A stretch of 64,000 bases of DNA. Origin: Platanthera guangdongensis (taxonomy: Eukaryota; Streptophyta; Magnoliopsida; Asparagales; Orchidaceae). Below, one piece after another: positions 45,563-56,800 of this stretch; positions within the stretch are counted from its first letter, which is position 1, and each line of letters begins with the position of its first letter. The notes beneath the pieces were generated by a model. The model had not been told where the DNA came from. It did not search any database and saw nothing but the letters and a program-made list of their open reading frames with translations. The position numbers were made by a program, and so were the translations under genes. The stretch is from positions 155,524,249 to 155,588,248 of the forward strand of contig CM077149.1 of assembly GCA_039583875.1 (NCBI GenBank), in the 5' to 3' direction.

Positions 45563-47156
45563 TGTTGGAACACCCTATTACTAATTTGGGTCAGGATCAC
45601 TATGTCTCTAGGAATCTGTGTTTTGACCTTCTGTATAGCTTAATAGGTCAATTAGAATTGAGTCTAAGGGTCAGGAGTCTAGGATTGGAAGCTGCCCTGA
45701 AGACCCAAGTTTTTCTGGAGACTAAGTCCAAATCGTCGAGCTCAGCACGACGTTTCGTCGAACTCCGGTCGACGATCGTCTAACTCAACTTTGACAGATC
45801 GTCGAGCTCCATTCGACGATCGCTGAGCTCAAACCTCATAATATCGTCGAGCTCTGGTCGACGATCACTGAGCTCAACTTCTCAATATCGTCGAGCTCTG
45901 GTCGACGATCGCTGAGCTCAGGTTGACGATTTTGACTCTGCACTGGATCCTTATCTCTGAGCTCAGTTCGACGATCTTTGAGCTCAGATCGACGATTTCT
46001 TTGCTGCTTGCATCTTCCAGTTCGCTGAGCTCAGCTCGACGATAGCATAGCTCAGTTCGACGTTTTCAGTTATCTTTCAGAATTCAAATTCAAATCAGAT
46101 AGAAGCTATTCTGCATTTAATTCAGAAGATCTGCCAGCCGTTTTCATTTACTTCTGGAGCAAGTTTCAAGGGATTTTTCAAGGAACAATTCAGTGGACTT
46201 TCCTTCAGAACATATTATGCAATTAATGCTGTAATCAATGCAGACCAACGGCTATCTTTGACAGAGTAATATTCTATTCAGACTCAGAGAATAAAAGATA
46301 GAATGTTTTTTGAATAAAGAGAGAGAATAGAAAAGAACAGAAAGAGATTGACAAGAATAGGACACCTCTCAATATACACAGACTCTGGAAAATATTCTGT
46401 TAACAAGAATTCAGAAGAACACTCATTATCAAGAGATCAAGCTTTCAAACATTCTTCAGATCTCTTCAGCTCTCAAGTGTTCAAAGCCAACATCATTTCA
46501 AGACTCCAGACAATCAACATTTCAGCTTGCTGAAATCATCTTCTGCTGGAGATCTATTTTTGAAGGCCTATCACCCTCAGCAAAGCTCATCTTCCTGAAG
46601 ATCAAGGACTCAGGGGGAGCTTTGAAATCAATCCACTTAGTCTTCTCAGTTGATTGAGAAAAGAGAAGACTGCCATAACTCTCTCAACCCCCTCTCTGTA
46701 AAGGGTTTTTCAAACTCCCTTCAAAAGTTTGAATCTGGTTTTTGAGCACCTTGTCAAAAGCTCATTGGTGGCAAGACACCTGATCAAAAAATCTGATTTG
46801 GTTTTTGAGCACCTTGTCAAAAGCTCATTGGTGCCCAGGACACCTGATCAACTCATCCTGCAGTGGATTCCTACCTAGGGTGGTAGAAGAGTGGATGTAC
46901 CCAAGTTTGGGGAACCACTATATTTCCTTGTGTCATCTGGTTCTGCATGTTTTCTTTTTGTTTCTGGACTAGATTTTCTTGTGCTTAGTTTCTGCATAGC
47001 TTAGTTTTGTGATTAGTTTTACTTCTGCTTCCCTGCTTACACTCATTACAACAATTGTTGTAAAGCTTTGCAAAAGTTTTTCTTTGTGTTTCAAAAAGCA
47101 CCATATACTCTATTCACCCCCCCTTTAGAATATATCAGATCTAGTTTCCCCTTTCA
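45563..47156 (+). mobile_element. Element G: Sirevirus-like solo LTR
   Basis: This 1594-bp LTR starts TGTTGGAACACC, ends CCCTTTCA and is flanked by the exact TSD CCCGT (45558-45562 and 47157-47161). There is no interior or second LTR, so it is a solo LTR left by LTR-LTR recombination. It shares its overall plan and end with the E LTR (CTGTAAAGGGTT, CTCCCTTCAAAAG, CACCCCCC, CTTTCA) but is a different family. A TCGA array lies at 45732-46065. A second copy begins at 62891. Confidence 0.95.
45732..46065. repeat. TCGA-centred palindrome array in G
   Basis: Repeated ATCGTCGAGCTC, GGTCGACGATCGCTGAGCTC and TTCGACGAT words alternate orientation about every 15-30 bases. The same array lies at 63061-63394 in the second copy. 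Confidence 0.9.
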
Positions 47157-47161
47157 CCCGT

Positions 47162-47826
47162 GTCCGGCGAGCAAGGTCACCAGGGTCTAGGCAGATCGGG
47201 CTGAGGACAATAGGCGAGCTCGGCAGTAAAGAGGGCGAGCCCGAGCTCGGCATCCGTCGACCAGAGATCGACGATCGGCGACCCCGAGTTCGGCGTATGC
47301 CGAGCGAGACACAACTCGCGTCCTCGCAGTGGAGCTCGGCAGCAGTAGGCGAGCAGAACATGCCGAGGTGGTCAAAGCTCCCCAGCTCGCCTGGATGTAT
47401 GAGGTACTTTTTACTGTTTTGCCCCCACTGGTCTGCCCATAGCCCTTCAAAACAGCGGAGTTTGGCTGTTGGTAGACCCAACCAAGGGTTTTCTGGTAAT
47501 TTCAGGTCGGTTCTTTTGGTTATTGGCAGTCCGGATTTCAAAAGCTATAAATAGGACCCAAGGGGTACCCTAGAAAGCAGGTTCTTCCTTGTGCTCTCCT
47601 GCTCCAATCTTCAAGTGCTTTCTGAGGGTACCTTAACTCGGCTTCTGGCTAAGGAGGGGAAGCGCTCTAAGATCTTCCGGGTTTGTGGTGGGACCTCCCC
47701 CGCCGAGCCCTTGGGTCTGTGTCACCTCGTCTTCTTTGTTGTTTTGCTTGCAGGATCAAAGTAGGCGCGAGACCACCCTTTCCCCAAGGGCGAACTCCAC
47801 GAGAGATCGAGGAATCGGTTTCAACA
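47162..47826 (+). repeat. F 3' LTR, second part
   Basis: This is the remaining 665 bp of the F 3' LTR, ending GTTTCAACA, followed directly by the TSD ACAAG. Confidence 0.95.
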
Positions 47827-48051
47827 ACAAGCCCACAGATAAGAAACAGAAGAAATAATCTTTACATTGCTTCAATTTTTCTTCTCTGCATTAGCTTTAA
47901 AACTGATTTGTCTGTTTAAAACAAAGCTCATGTACATATATATCTAATGCATTTGTTAGTAATCTCTCCCAGATATACTTTTTTCCTGCTTTGTTTATTT
48001 TTATGTTGTTGTTTTGAGTTTATTAGTGACCTCGCCCAAATAGGGGGAGAT
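47827..48051 (+). pseudogene. End of E env-like ORF and E 3' untranslated region
   Basis: After the duplicated ACAAG, the env-like frame runs nine more codons to TAA at 47856-47858. About 190 bases of AT-rich untranslated sequence follow. The purine tract ATAGGGGGAGAT ends at 48051, immediately before the E 3' LTR. Confidence 0.75.
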
Positions 48052-49859
48052 TGTTGGATCCCTAGTTGATTTGCGCTAGGTTCACTAACTTAGGATGATT
48101 TTACCCAACATGTATAGTCAGGGTCATAGTTGTGTCCTAGAGTCTAGGCCAAGAGTCAACATCACATGGATCTGCCTACAATAACTTGTCAGAGACTCAA
48201 GCAGTTGTGTCGACACCCAGAACAATTATGTCGACACACAAAAAGGCTGTGTCGACACCCAGAGGATTTTTGTCGACACAACAGACTATCAGCCGACACA
48301 GATAATATTAGTCGACACTAGCTCAGTCGACACAAGAAGGATTTGTGTCGACACAGTTCACAAAAGCTGTTTCAGAAGGATAAGTCAAATTCTCAGCTCG
48401 ACGATGAGATATTTCTCTGAGCTGAGCTCGACGATCTTCGTTCTCTGGTCGTCGAAATCTGGGATATTTCTTCAACTATCTAAAGTCAGGATAACTCCAG
48501 ATTATTCTAAGTCCAACTTCAGATTTTGCTCGACGAACTGGATCCTGAGCTCGATGAACTTGGACCTCAACTTCACAAGAACCTTCAGTTAGAAGTTCTC
48601 AGGTCGACGAACTTTGTTCTTTGGTCGACGAATTCTGGATTCTTTACTTCAATAACTATATTCATGAATTATTCTAAGTCCAGAATAGTTGCTGAACTCC
48701 AGTCGACGAAGTTACAAACTCAGCTCGACGAACTTCAGACAGAAAAGGCAAAGGTTCTGAAGCATGCAGTTCTGTTATCAGCTCGACGATCTTGGAACTC
48801 AGCTCGACGACCAGAAGCCGTCTGGTCGACGAATACAGTATCTCAGCTCGACGAACTGGTAATTAAGTTCGACGAATTCTGCCAACTGTTTGAAGACTCC
48901 AGACTTAGCCATTTCCGGCATTCTGTCCTCACTCAAATGCGATAATTCCTGAAAAATTAATGCTCTAACATTCTCTGAATGTATCCGTTAGAGGGAGCAT
49001 TAATTACGGTCTTCCTCAGGATTATTACTTGCCGATTTTCCACAATATAGTTGGGAAATTAATCAATGCTGATTATACTCTAGGCCGTCAGCATTAATGA
49101 CTGAGGTATTCAAAATTTTGAAAGACAGAGAAGAAGAAACACGCGGATACAGAGATACAAAACGAAGAGAAAGAACAGCAAAAAAAATCACTCAACAACT
49201 TACAGTGACAAGCAGAGATTATTATTCAGTAGAAAAGAACAATCATACAATAACAAGAATCTTCTTATTTCTCATACTCTCCATGACTTCCAAGGACAAC
49301 TACTATCAAATCAGTCAAGAAGTTCATGCATCTCTGCTAGTCAAGAACTCGGCTTGAAGGCCTATCACCCTGCAGTAAAGCTCCAGATCTTCCCTGAACC
49401 ATTCTACATCTCAGGGGGAGCTGTTTGCAAACATCAGTCCACATAAGTCTTCTCTCTGATTGTTGACAGAGAAGACATAATCAACTCTCTCACCCCCACC
49501 TCTGTAAAGGGTTGTCATCTCCCTTCAAAAGTGATTCATGGTTGCAAGTCTCCTGATCAAAAGACTTGAGTTGGTTTTTGGGGACCTGATCAAAACCCAT
49601 TGGTGTCAGGCAGCTGATCAACAACCTGAGTGGATTCCTACCAGTGTGGTAGAAGAGTGGACTACCCAGATTTGGGGAACCATTATAAATTTCTTGTGTC
49701 GTCTGGTTGCCTATCTTTCTTTTTGTTCTTGCTGTGCTTGTGAATTAGGTTTACTAACTGCTAGCATTTCATCATTTCCTGCACTAGGACTTAATAATTT
49801 TTTTAAGTATACTCTATTCACCCCCCTCTAGAGTATTCTAGATCTAACTCTAACTTTCA
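48052..49859 (+). repeat. E 3' LTR
   Basis: This 1808-bp LTR pairs with 23703-25514. The GTCGACAC block (48209-48358) and CTCGACGAAC block (48395-48895) are kept. Confidence 0.95.
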
Positions 49860-49864
49860 GATAC

Positions 49865-49880
49865 TTCGAGCGCACTAACA
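49865..49880 (+). repeat. D 3' LTR, last part
   Basis: TTCGAGCGCACTAACA completes the D 3' LTR after E and is followed by the TSD GTTTT (49881-49885). Confidence 0.85.
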
Positions 49881-49885
49881 GTTTT

Positions 49886-50693
49886 CATGGCCTCATTTTA
49901 TTTGGACAAGCCGACGTCAAAATGGTGCTTAGAATTTTTACGGGATGACATTTGTCATGATTGACATCATTTCATGGTCACTATTCAGAACAGATTCAGG
50001 ATAGAAGTACCTTCATCACCTATTAGTCTTGATAGCCATGAAGACAAGTCCGAGGAGTATGACTCTTGCGGGACACTGGAAGAGCCAAATTTGTATCCTT
50101 GTTCCGATAATTCATGTCGATGAAAAAAATACTTCCATCATTTGTTTTGCCACCATCCGAGGACGAGGAACAAGAAGCCATCAAGGCAACTACTCGACTT
50201 GAGGCAACAATTATGGTGAACACGATTTCACCACCATTGGAGGGGTTGTCATGTGCGCCGATTGTTTTTGTTATTTTCGACATCACGGCTTTGCCACATT
50301 TGGAGAAGTTGATGCAACATCATTCCAACTCTAACGTCATCGTGGGCTCATCTGCTCACAATACTCAAATTGGTCAGCCACATGATGACACGTTTTTCCG
50401 CAACCATATATCAACTTGGACAATTCATGTCTTCGATCCAGAAGGATGTACCGGTTCAATACATTTTGCACAAGTGGAGACGCCAATAAACAAATTTCAT
50501 GACGCGGACTTTGTTCTGAGATACATTTTGCCCGACATTTGGGTCTTTGATACATGTGGACTTAAATTATGAGATCGTCATCGTCAATAAAACAATTCGG
50601 AATGACATCATCAAAAACCACATATGGCTATATTTTTTTTCGAAATAACCGACGAGGTCATCGTTTGATGGGCAGGGTATGAATGTAAGGGAG
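49886..50693 (+). pseudogene. X gag-like relic, 3' part
   Basis: Joined to 17680, the reading continues as FMASFYLDKPTSKWCLEF and then FMVTIQNRF, with one TGA between. The spacing resembles the middle of a Ty3-type gag. Downstream, an ORF at 50114-50572 (152 codons, starting MSMKKILPSF) has no domain I recognise. It is probably the distal part of the X interior. No protease or RT motif is seen before the 3' LTR. Confidence 0.45.
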
Positions 50694-50921
50694 TGGATGA
50701 TATGTTTGTAATTAGAGGGGTAGTCATGTTGGGTAATTAGGCTATAAATATGCCTAATGTTTTGTAATGAGATTATGAGAAGTTTAATAAAGTTGTGCAG
50801 TTCTTCTTTGCCTCTCCCCTCCCCGTCTTTCTTATCTCCGGCCATTCATCTTCTTTCCCGTCTCCGTCCGCCCCCTATTCTTGTTCATTCCCTTATTTCT
50901 ATTATCTCATATCACGTTACA
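50694..50921 (+). repeat. X 3' LTR
   Basis: The LTR starts TGTAAGGGAGTGGATG, with a TATA region near 50741-50752, TTTAATAAAG and a CT-rich tail, ending CACGTTACA. It pairs with 1854-2064. Confidence 0.6.
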
Positions 50922-51169
50922 CACGAGGTCACGTTGCCGCCTGGAGCTATGAATGGACGAGATTTAGAGAGAGGTCAAACAAAAAAGACAGAGACGAGAT
51001 CGAGCGCGAGCACTTTCGATGGCTCCGCAACCCGGACGGAAGAACCTCCGCCAGGAGGGAGGCAAGAATTTGAGAAATATTTTTGATTCCACCATGTCAG
51101 AGTCCCCTAGAACACAACACTTCAGATCGCTCTTTTTCATTTGGAATCAAATGGAAGCCAGCGAGTCCC
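50922..51169. other. Interval between X and Z LTRs
   Basis: About 250 bp without a recognised gene or repeat. A short purine-rich ORF-like reading (from ATG 50948) has no recognised domain. It could be host DNA or the remains of another X-like element. Confidence 0.3.
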
Positions 51170-51430
51170 TGTAAGGGAGTGGATGACATGTAAGGTAAGA
51201 GAGTGGATGACATGTTTGTAAATATGATGGATCTAGCCTATGCCTCTTCCTATATAAAGAGGGGTTGTCATTGTAATGAACATGGAAGATTAATAATAAA
51301 CTTGTAGTTGTTCATCTCTTTCGTTTCCCCTTCGCCTCTCCTATCTCCGGCCATCTCCTGGCTATTCGTCCTCTCTCTCGTCTCCGGCCGCCCCCTCTAC
51401 TTGGCCTTTCCCAATTCTTACTTTTCTAAC
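51170..51430 (+). repeat. Element Z: X-related LTR, cut by H
   Basis: This LTR starts TGTAAGGGAGTGGATGACATG and repeats that word once more (GAGAGTGGATGACATG). TATATAAAG is near 51250, TTAATAATAAAC near 51290, and the CT-rich TATCTCCGGCCATC block follows. The plan matches the X LTR but the sequence is clearly diverged. The end is lost where the H LTR starts. Confidence 0.55.
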
Positions 51431-51757
51431 TGTTAGAAAGTAGCAAAAAAGTGAGAACAAGCGGATAAACTTTTGAATAATTGAAATTTTATTATCCAAA
51501 AAAGATATCATTTACAAAGGTATGACCTCCCTTATATAGAATGGAGGAGATGAGAGAGAGAATATACAAATAATGTGGGACTAAACATTTACAGTACTGA
51601 GCGGCTAGAGTAAAGGAGACCGCACAGGCCGCGCGGTTAGACAGATGGATTAACCGCTCGGCAACTCCAGCAGGATAGAACAGGCCGCAATGGTAGACCG
51701 ATAGACTGCCCGGTCTCCAGGCTTCAGAGTGAGACCGCCAGACCGCTCGGTCAACAA
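51431..51757 (-). repeat. H 3' LTR, distal part
   Basis: On the minus strand this part ends ...TTTCTAACA at 51431. It matches the J LTR (61314-61683) closely. A minus-strand TATATAA lies near 51535. It is rich in CCGCxCGGT words. Confidence 0.85.
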
Positions 51758-52891
51758 TGTTGGAGTTACCATGATGATCTGGAAGTGGTCAAACATGTAA
51801 TCTCACTGCCAACGCAATATGAGCCTGCAGGGTCGCACATATGAGATGTGGAGAAGTTGGTTGATTGACTGTGTTGGTAAAGGTTACCAATCACCGACCT
51901 GAATGGGGTCATGAGCAAAGTGTTGCCTTAAAGGATCATCGGGTTGGGCAAATGTTGCCTTGGAGGGCTGGTTAAGATTGTCGTCCGAGGGTCGATGACA
52001 TTAGTCGAGAATCGTCTCTCTGATTCTCGCCGATCGACGAGAATCGTCGAGAATCAATATGTTGATTCTCGACGATCGACGACTTCGACATATATCGTCG
52101 ACCGCGGCTCGACGATCGACGAGTTCGCCGAGTGTCGTCGAGCGCGGCTCGACGATCGGCGAGAATCGTCGAGTATTGTACTCTGATTCTCGCCGATCCT
52201 TGGTGATACTCGTCGACTGATTCTCGCCGAACCTGCTCAGTGATTGTCGCCGATTGTCGCCGATTCTCACCGATTGATACTCGCCGATTCTGAACCCTAA
52301 TTCTGGATGGTCTGCGGATAGCGATAAACCTAGGTTTATTTATACCTTTGGTATAAATAGGACACTTAGGGTTTATCGGGACTTAAGCTTTGAGTATGCG
52401 ATCTTTCTCCTGTAGCTGATCAAAAACCCGCGACGGAAGAGTTCCGTTCCGCGATCATTCTGCCGATCCCGATCCCGCCGCCGGAAGAGTTCCGCCGTCG
52501 TGTTCGCTCCGTCGACCACCTCTTCTCCGGCGACTGTCGCTGGTGCTGTAATCCCTGGCGCGGACCTAGCAGTCCGTGGGAAAGCAAATGTGCGGTCTTC
52601 TCCTTCCCGATAATCCGTGCGGAGGATAGATCGGCGTTCTCCCGCTCGTGTGGACTTCTGCAGAAACGTGGACATTATTCCACGTGGAACTCGCCACTAG
52701 CAAGAAGATAAAGTTTGGAGCATCTCCGTTGAGTTGTGACTCAACGCCACCGAGGTAATTTTTGCCTAGTTTTGCTAACTTCTTGATTCAACGTTCATGT
52801 CCCGATCCACATCTCTTTGGGTTTTTCTTGATGTTTTACTTTTTCCGCTACGCGCACAAACGTTGTGTCACCCCCACATAGAAACCCAACA
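51758..52891 (+). repeat. I 5' LTR
   Basis: The LTR runs from TGTTGGAGTTACCATG to AACCCAACA. It holds a TCGA array (51982-52277), a 14-bp palindrome TAAACCTAGGTTTA (52325-52338) and TATAAATA (52352-52359) inside an inverted repeat. Confidence 0.95.
51982..52277. repeat. TCGA-centred palindrome array in I LTR
   Basis: Repeated GATTCTCGCCGATC, GAGAATCGTCGA and GGCTCGACGATCGACGA words lie in alternating orientation. The array is repeated at 59024-59319 in the 3' LTR. The core TCGACGA is shared with the arrays of E and G, while the flanking words differ. Confidence 0.9.
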
Positions 52892-52892
52892 G

Positions 52893-52904
52893 TGGTATCA
52901 GAGC
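52893..52904 (+). other. I primer-binding site
   Basis: TGGTATCAGAGC lies one base after the 5' LTR. Confidence 0.9.
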
Positions 52905-53873
52905 CAGGTTCCGGCCATGACTGTTGTTTTGGAAGTTGTGTTATTCCAGTGCGTGTAAACCTAGGGATTTAGAAGTGTTCTAAATGTCTAGATTTAGTCT
53001 TGGCACCTCGCCAAGAACGATTGGAATTTCGGTGGAATTTCTAAGTGTTAGAAATTGTTGTCTCCTTAGCAGTAACCATCCCTCGAGTATGTTTTGGATT
53101 TTGAATCCAACATAGAGAGATGAGCTTGTCTACTGCTTAAGTTGAGTTGTCTTTGCCTTTGTCCAATGCATGTAAATCTGAGGATTTGGAAATTTCCGGA
53201 TGTTCAGATTTAGCCCTTCCTTCTATCAAATTGTTGATGGTGTAAGGATGTGCACATAAGAGATGCATGTGGTTTTAGAAGAATTATTTTTCTCTGGATG
53301 TGCACATTGATCAAATGTTGATCATGGTTAATTGTTAACCTAAAATTAAAATCCCTTCCTCAAATATTAAGTGTTCGGATGCCTTCCGATGGATGACACT
53401 CTTCCTGCCTCGATCGATGAAGTGTGGGCTTGCCAAAGCAAGGTGCATTAATCTATCTTGGTAAGGGTGCGAGCGGATAATTGTGATATCCCACTGTCGA
53501 CATCGGGTCCAGCTTAACTAGGTGACCTCAAAGGTTGAGTGCCTAGAGGCATATGGTTGGCATGCACCATATGATGGATGCGAATAAGGAGTTATTCACC
53601 AACCATAAAAGAATTGCATGGGGATGCAATTGGCAAGCGTTGCCTACCTAAATAACCACATCGTGAGAGGAACGCCAAAGCGGACTCATAGTGTTGGTGA
53701 AATACGGATCTTGTCCACTAAGAGAGTAGCTCGCATGAACTCTCCGAATTGTTAGTGAGGGCTATCATTTCGAATAAAATAGTGGGAGTATTTTGATTGA
53801 AGTCCTAATTAGAATAAATTGTAATTGAAATTTAGGTACTGATTTTATTCTGCATGAATTCTTGTAGAATTCC
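52905..53873 (+). other. I leader
   Basis: This 969-bp region between primer site and gag has no long ORF and no repeat I could find. It is longer than the leader of C (143 bp to its ATG) and may hold packaging or translation-control sequence (inference). Confidence 0.6.
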
Positions 53874-56800
53874 ATGGCAAGTGTTTCACACTCCACGCTG
53901 TCTCTGAGAGCCATCCTTGAGAAGGATAAGCTCAGTGGGACAAATTACATGGACTGGTATAGGAACCTGAGAATTGTTCTCAGGCAAGAGCGAAAGCTCT
54001 ATGTCTTGGAAGAAGAAGCCCCCGAGGTGCCGACCGGGAATTCTTCCCGTGCTGAGAAAGATACTTATAAGAAGTATACTGACGATGCTTTAGATGTCGA
54101 GTGCCTTATGCTTGCCACTATGAACTCTGAGCTTCAGAAGCAACATGAGAGCATGGGGTGCAAGGAGATTGACGAGCATCTCAAGAAAATGTTTCAAGGG
54201 CAGGCTCGTCAAGAGAGGTTCGACATCACAAAAGCGTTGTTTCAGTGCAAGATGGGAGTTCGAGACTCAGTAGGGACTCACGTACTCAAGATGATTGGGT
54301 ATATAGAGAACCTTGAAAGGCTGGGTTTTCCTCTTGGTCAAGAGTTGGCCACGGATCTGATCCTGCAATCGTTGCCGGACAGTTATGAGCAGTTCGTCTT
54401 GAACTACAACATGAATGAGATAGACAAGACACTGCCCGAACTCCTAGGCATGTTGAGAATTGCCGAAATCAACATGAAGAAGGCCAAGCCTGCCAGCCCC
54501 ATACAGATGGTGCATAAGGGCAAGGGCAAGGCCAAGGGCTCTAAAAAGACGAAGGTAGGACCTAAGTCATACCTTGAGCCCCAGTCTTCAGCACTGATGA
54601 AAAAGAGGAGCACGGTGAAGGAAGGGAAATGCCACCACTGTGGCAAGGCTGGTCATTGGCGGAGGAATTGTCCTTCGTATATTGACGGTCTGCAGAAATT
54701 GAAGGGAGGTATGACTTCCGCTTCTAATGTTTACGTTATAGAGATAAACCTTTCTGCTCCTTCATCTTGGGTATTGGATACCGGATGTGGTTCTCACATT
54801 TGTACAAATGTACAGGAACTGGAAAGGAGAAGATTGCTGAGTAAAGGGGAGGTGGACCTCCGCGTCGGCAATGGAGCAAGAGTTGTTGTTGTAGCCGTAG
54901 GAGTTTACCGTCTTTCTTTGCCCAGTGGGCTTGTAATAGAACTAGATAACTGTTATTTTGTTCCGGCGATAACTATAAACATTATATCTATTTCATGTTT
55001 GGACATGATTGGATTTTCTTTTATAATTAAGAACAATTGTTGTTCTATATTTAAGAATGATGTTTGTTATGCTGTAGCCCAATTGTTTAATGGTCTTTAC
55101 GTTTTGAACTTGGACCATCTGATCTGTAATGTAGAAAACAATAAAAGACTAAGAACAAATGATTCGAACCCTACTTTTCTCTGGCATTGTCGTTTGGGCC
55201 ATATCAACGAGAAGCGCATATCCAAGCTCCATAGAGATGGACTTTTGGACTCATTTGATTATGAATCATTTGAGCGATGCGAATCTTGTTTGTTAGGCAA
55301 GATGACTAAAGCTCCTTTCACTGGTTATACTGAGAGGGCAGAGGATCACTTGGGTGTTGTACATAGTGATGTATGCGGACCCATGAGTTCCATGGCTAGA
55401 GGTGGGTATTTCTACTTTGTTACATTTACTGATGATTTCAGTAGATACGGATATGTGTATCTTATGAAGTGCAAATCCGAGACCTTTGAAAAGTTCAAAG
55501 AGTTCAAGAATGAAGTAGAAAACCAGTTGGGTAAAAGAGTTAAAGCACTCCGATCTGATCGAGGTAGCGAATACCTGAGTCATGAGTTCCGTGATCATCT
55601 GAAAGAGTGTGGTATTGTATCACAACTCACTCCACCTAGAACACCACAACATAATGGTGTGTCTGAGAGGAGAAATCATACTCTGTTAGACATGGTACGT
55701 TCGATGATGAGTCATGCAGACTTGCCTGTTTCCTTTTGGGGTTTTGCTTTAGAGACTGCTGCAATGACATTTAATCGCGCTCCAACGAAAATGGTTCTGA
55801 AGACACCATATGAGATATGGACTGGGAAACGTCCTAGTATGTCGTTCATTAAAATTTGGGGCTGTGAGGCATACGTAAGACATCAAATGCCTGACAAGCT
55901 GGAACCCAAATCGGATAAGTGTTATCTGGTGGGATATCCTAAGGAAACGAAAGGGTATTACTTTTACCTACCGTCTGAGGGCAAAGTGTTTGTCGCAAGG
56001 ACTGATGTCTTCTTGGAGAAAGAGTTCTTATCAAGAAAGACTGAAAAGGTAGAGCTTGAAGAAGTTCAAGAACCACATGTAGTGAATGAACCAGAATTGG
56101 ATTCTGAGACAGGACTACAAGATGTTGTAGCTAGAGAACCTGCTCAGGGAACACAAGTCCTACGTAGATCTGGTAGACCGAGGTTTGAGCCTGAGAGATA
56201 TGGATTTCTCGTGTCTCAAATAGGTAATGTGTTGCTTATGGATCATGATGATGAACCAACAACCTACCAAGAGGCTATGAATGGACCGGACTCCGACAAA
56301 TGGCTTGAGGCTATGAAATCCGAAATGGACTCCATGTATGCAAACCAAGTTTGGAACTTGGTGGAACCACCTGAAGGGGTACGACCCATAGGGTGCAAGT
56401 GGGTCTTCAAGAAGAAGACCGACATGGATGGGAATGTACAAACATTCAAAGGGCGACTGGTGGCTAAGGGTTTCAAGCAAATTCATGGTATTGACTATGA
56501 TGAGACCTTTTCCCCTGTTGCCATGGTAAAGTCCATTAGGATATTGCTTGCTATTGCTGCGTATTATGACTACGAGATATGACAGATGGATGTCAAAACG
56601 GCTTTCCTTAATGGAAACCTCCTTGAGGAAGTGTATATGACACAACCCGAGGGTTTTGTATCCCCAGATGAAGCCACTAAAATATGCAAGCTGAATAAGT
56701 CCATTTATGGACTGAAACAGGCCTCTCGAAGTTGGAATCTTCGTTTTGATGAGAAAATCAAAGAGTTTGGTTTCATCAAGAATGAAGATGAGCCTTGTGT

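Larger units (their letters stand above)
34127..47826 (+). mobile_element. Element F: Tat-type Ty3/gypsy element with antisense gene cassette
   Basis: LTRs of 678 bp flank gag, protease, RT, RNase H, a second RNase H and integrase, then a tandem array and minus-strand genes. The TSD ACAAG is exact (34122-34126 and 47827-47831). The 3' LTR is split by G (45550-45562 plus 47162-47826), and the parts sum to 678. About 15 mismatches between the LTRs (2.2%) are mostly C/T and G/A. Emptied length is about 12.1 kb. The integrase-last order, DNGSS protease and second RNase H place it in the Tat lineage. Confidence 0.95.
23703..49859 (+). mobile_element. Element E: Sirevirus-like Ty1/copia element with env-like ORF
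   Basis: LTRs of about 1.81 kb (23703-25514 and 48052-49859) flank gag, pol and a third env-like ORF; emptied length is about 12.5 kb. The TSD GATAC is exact (23698-23702 and 49860-49864). Long LTRs, a Ser/Glu/Asp-rich gag tail with a VCYGC knuckle and an ORF after pol are the known marks of the Sirevirus (SIRE/Maximus) lineage. LTR divergence is about 3% by eye. F interrupts the env-like ORF. Confidence 0.9.
17681..49880 (+). mobile_element. Element D: old Ty1/copia element with short LTRs
   Basis: Two about 178-bp LTRs (17681-17858; and 23540-23702 plus 49865-49880) flank degenerate gag-pol. The TSD GTTTT is exact (17676-17680 and 49881-49885). LTR divergence is about 12% by eye. Emptied length is about 6.0 kb. 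The 3' LTR is split by E. The interior is AT-rich and full of stops. I see no Met-tRNA primer-binding site after the 5' LTR. Confidence 0.9.
1854..50921 (+). mobile_element. Element X: outermost gag-only LTR element holding stack 1
   Basis: Similar LTR-like sequences lie at 1854-2064 and 50694-50921. They share a TATA region (GCTATAAATATGCC), an AATAAA-type signal, a CT-rich tail with TATCTCCGGCCATTC, and an end near CACGTTAC. Without the nested insertions, X has only about 1.95 kb of internal sequence (2065-2523, 17002-17680, 49886-50693). That sequence contains a gag-like relic and no recognisable reverse transcriptase or integrase, so X looks non-autonomous. No clear TSD is visible, and the first about 20 bases of the 5' LTR are missing or diverged. 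That these two LTRs belong to one element is inferred from the gag frame that reads across the D insertion. Confidence 0.55.

Noticed and set aside
50114..50572. 152-codon ORF as an independent host gene
   Set aside because: It lies between gag-like X sequence and the X 3' LTR and has no recognisable domain, so it is kept as part of the X relic.
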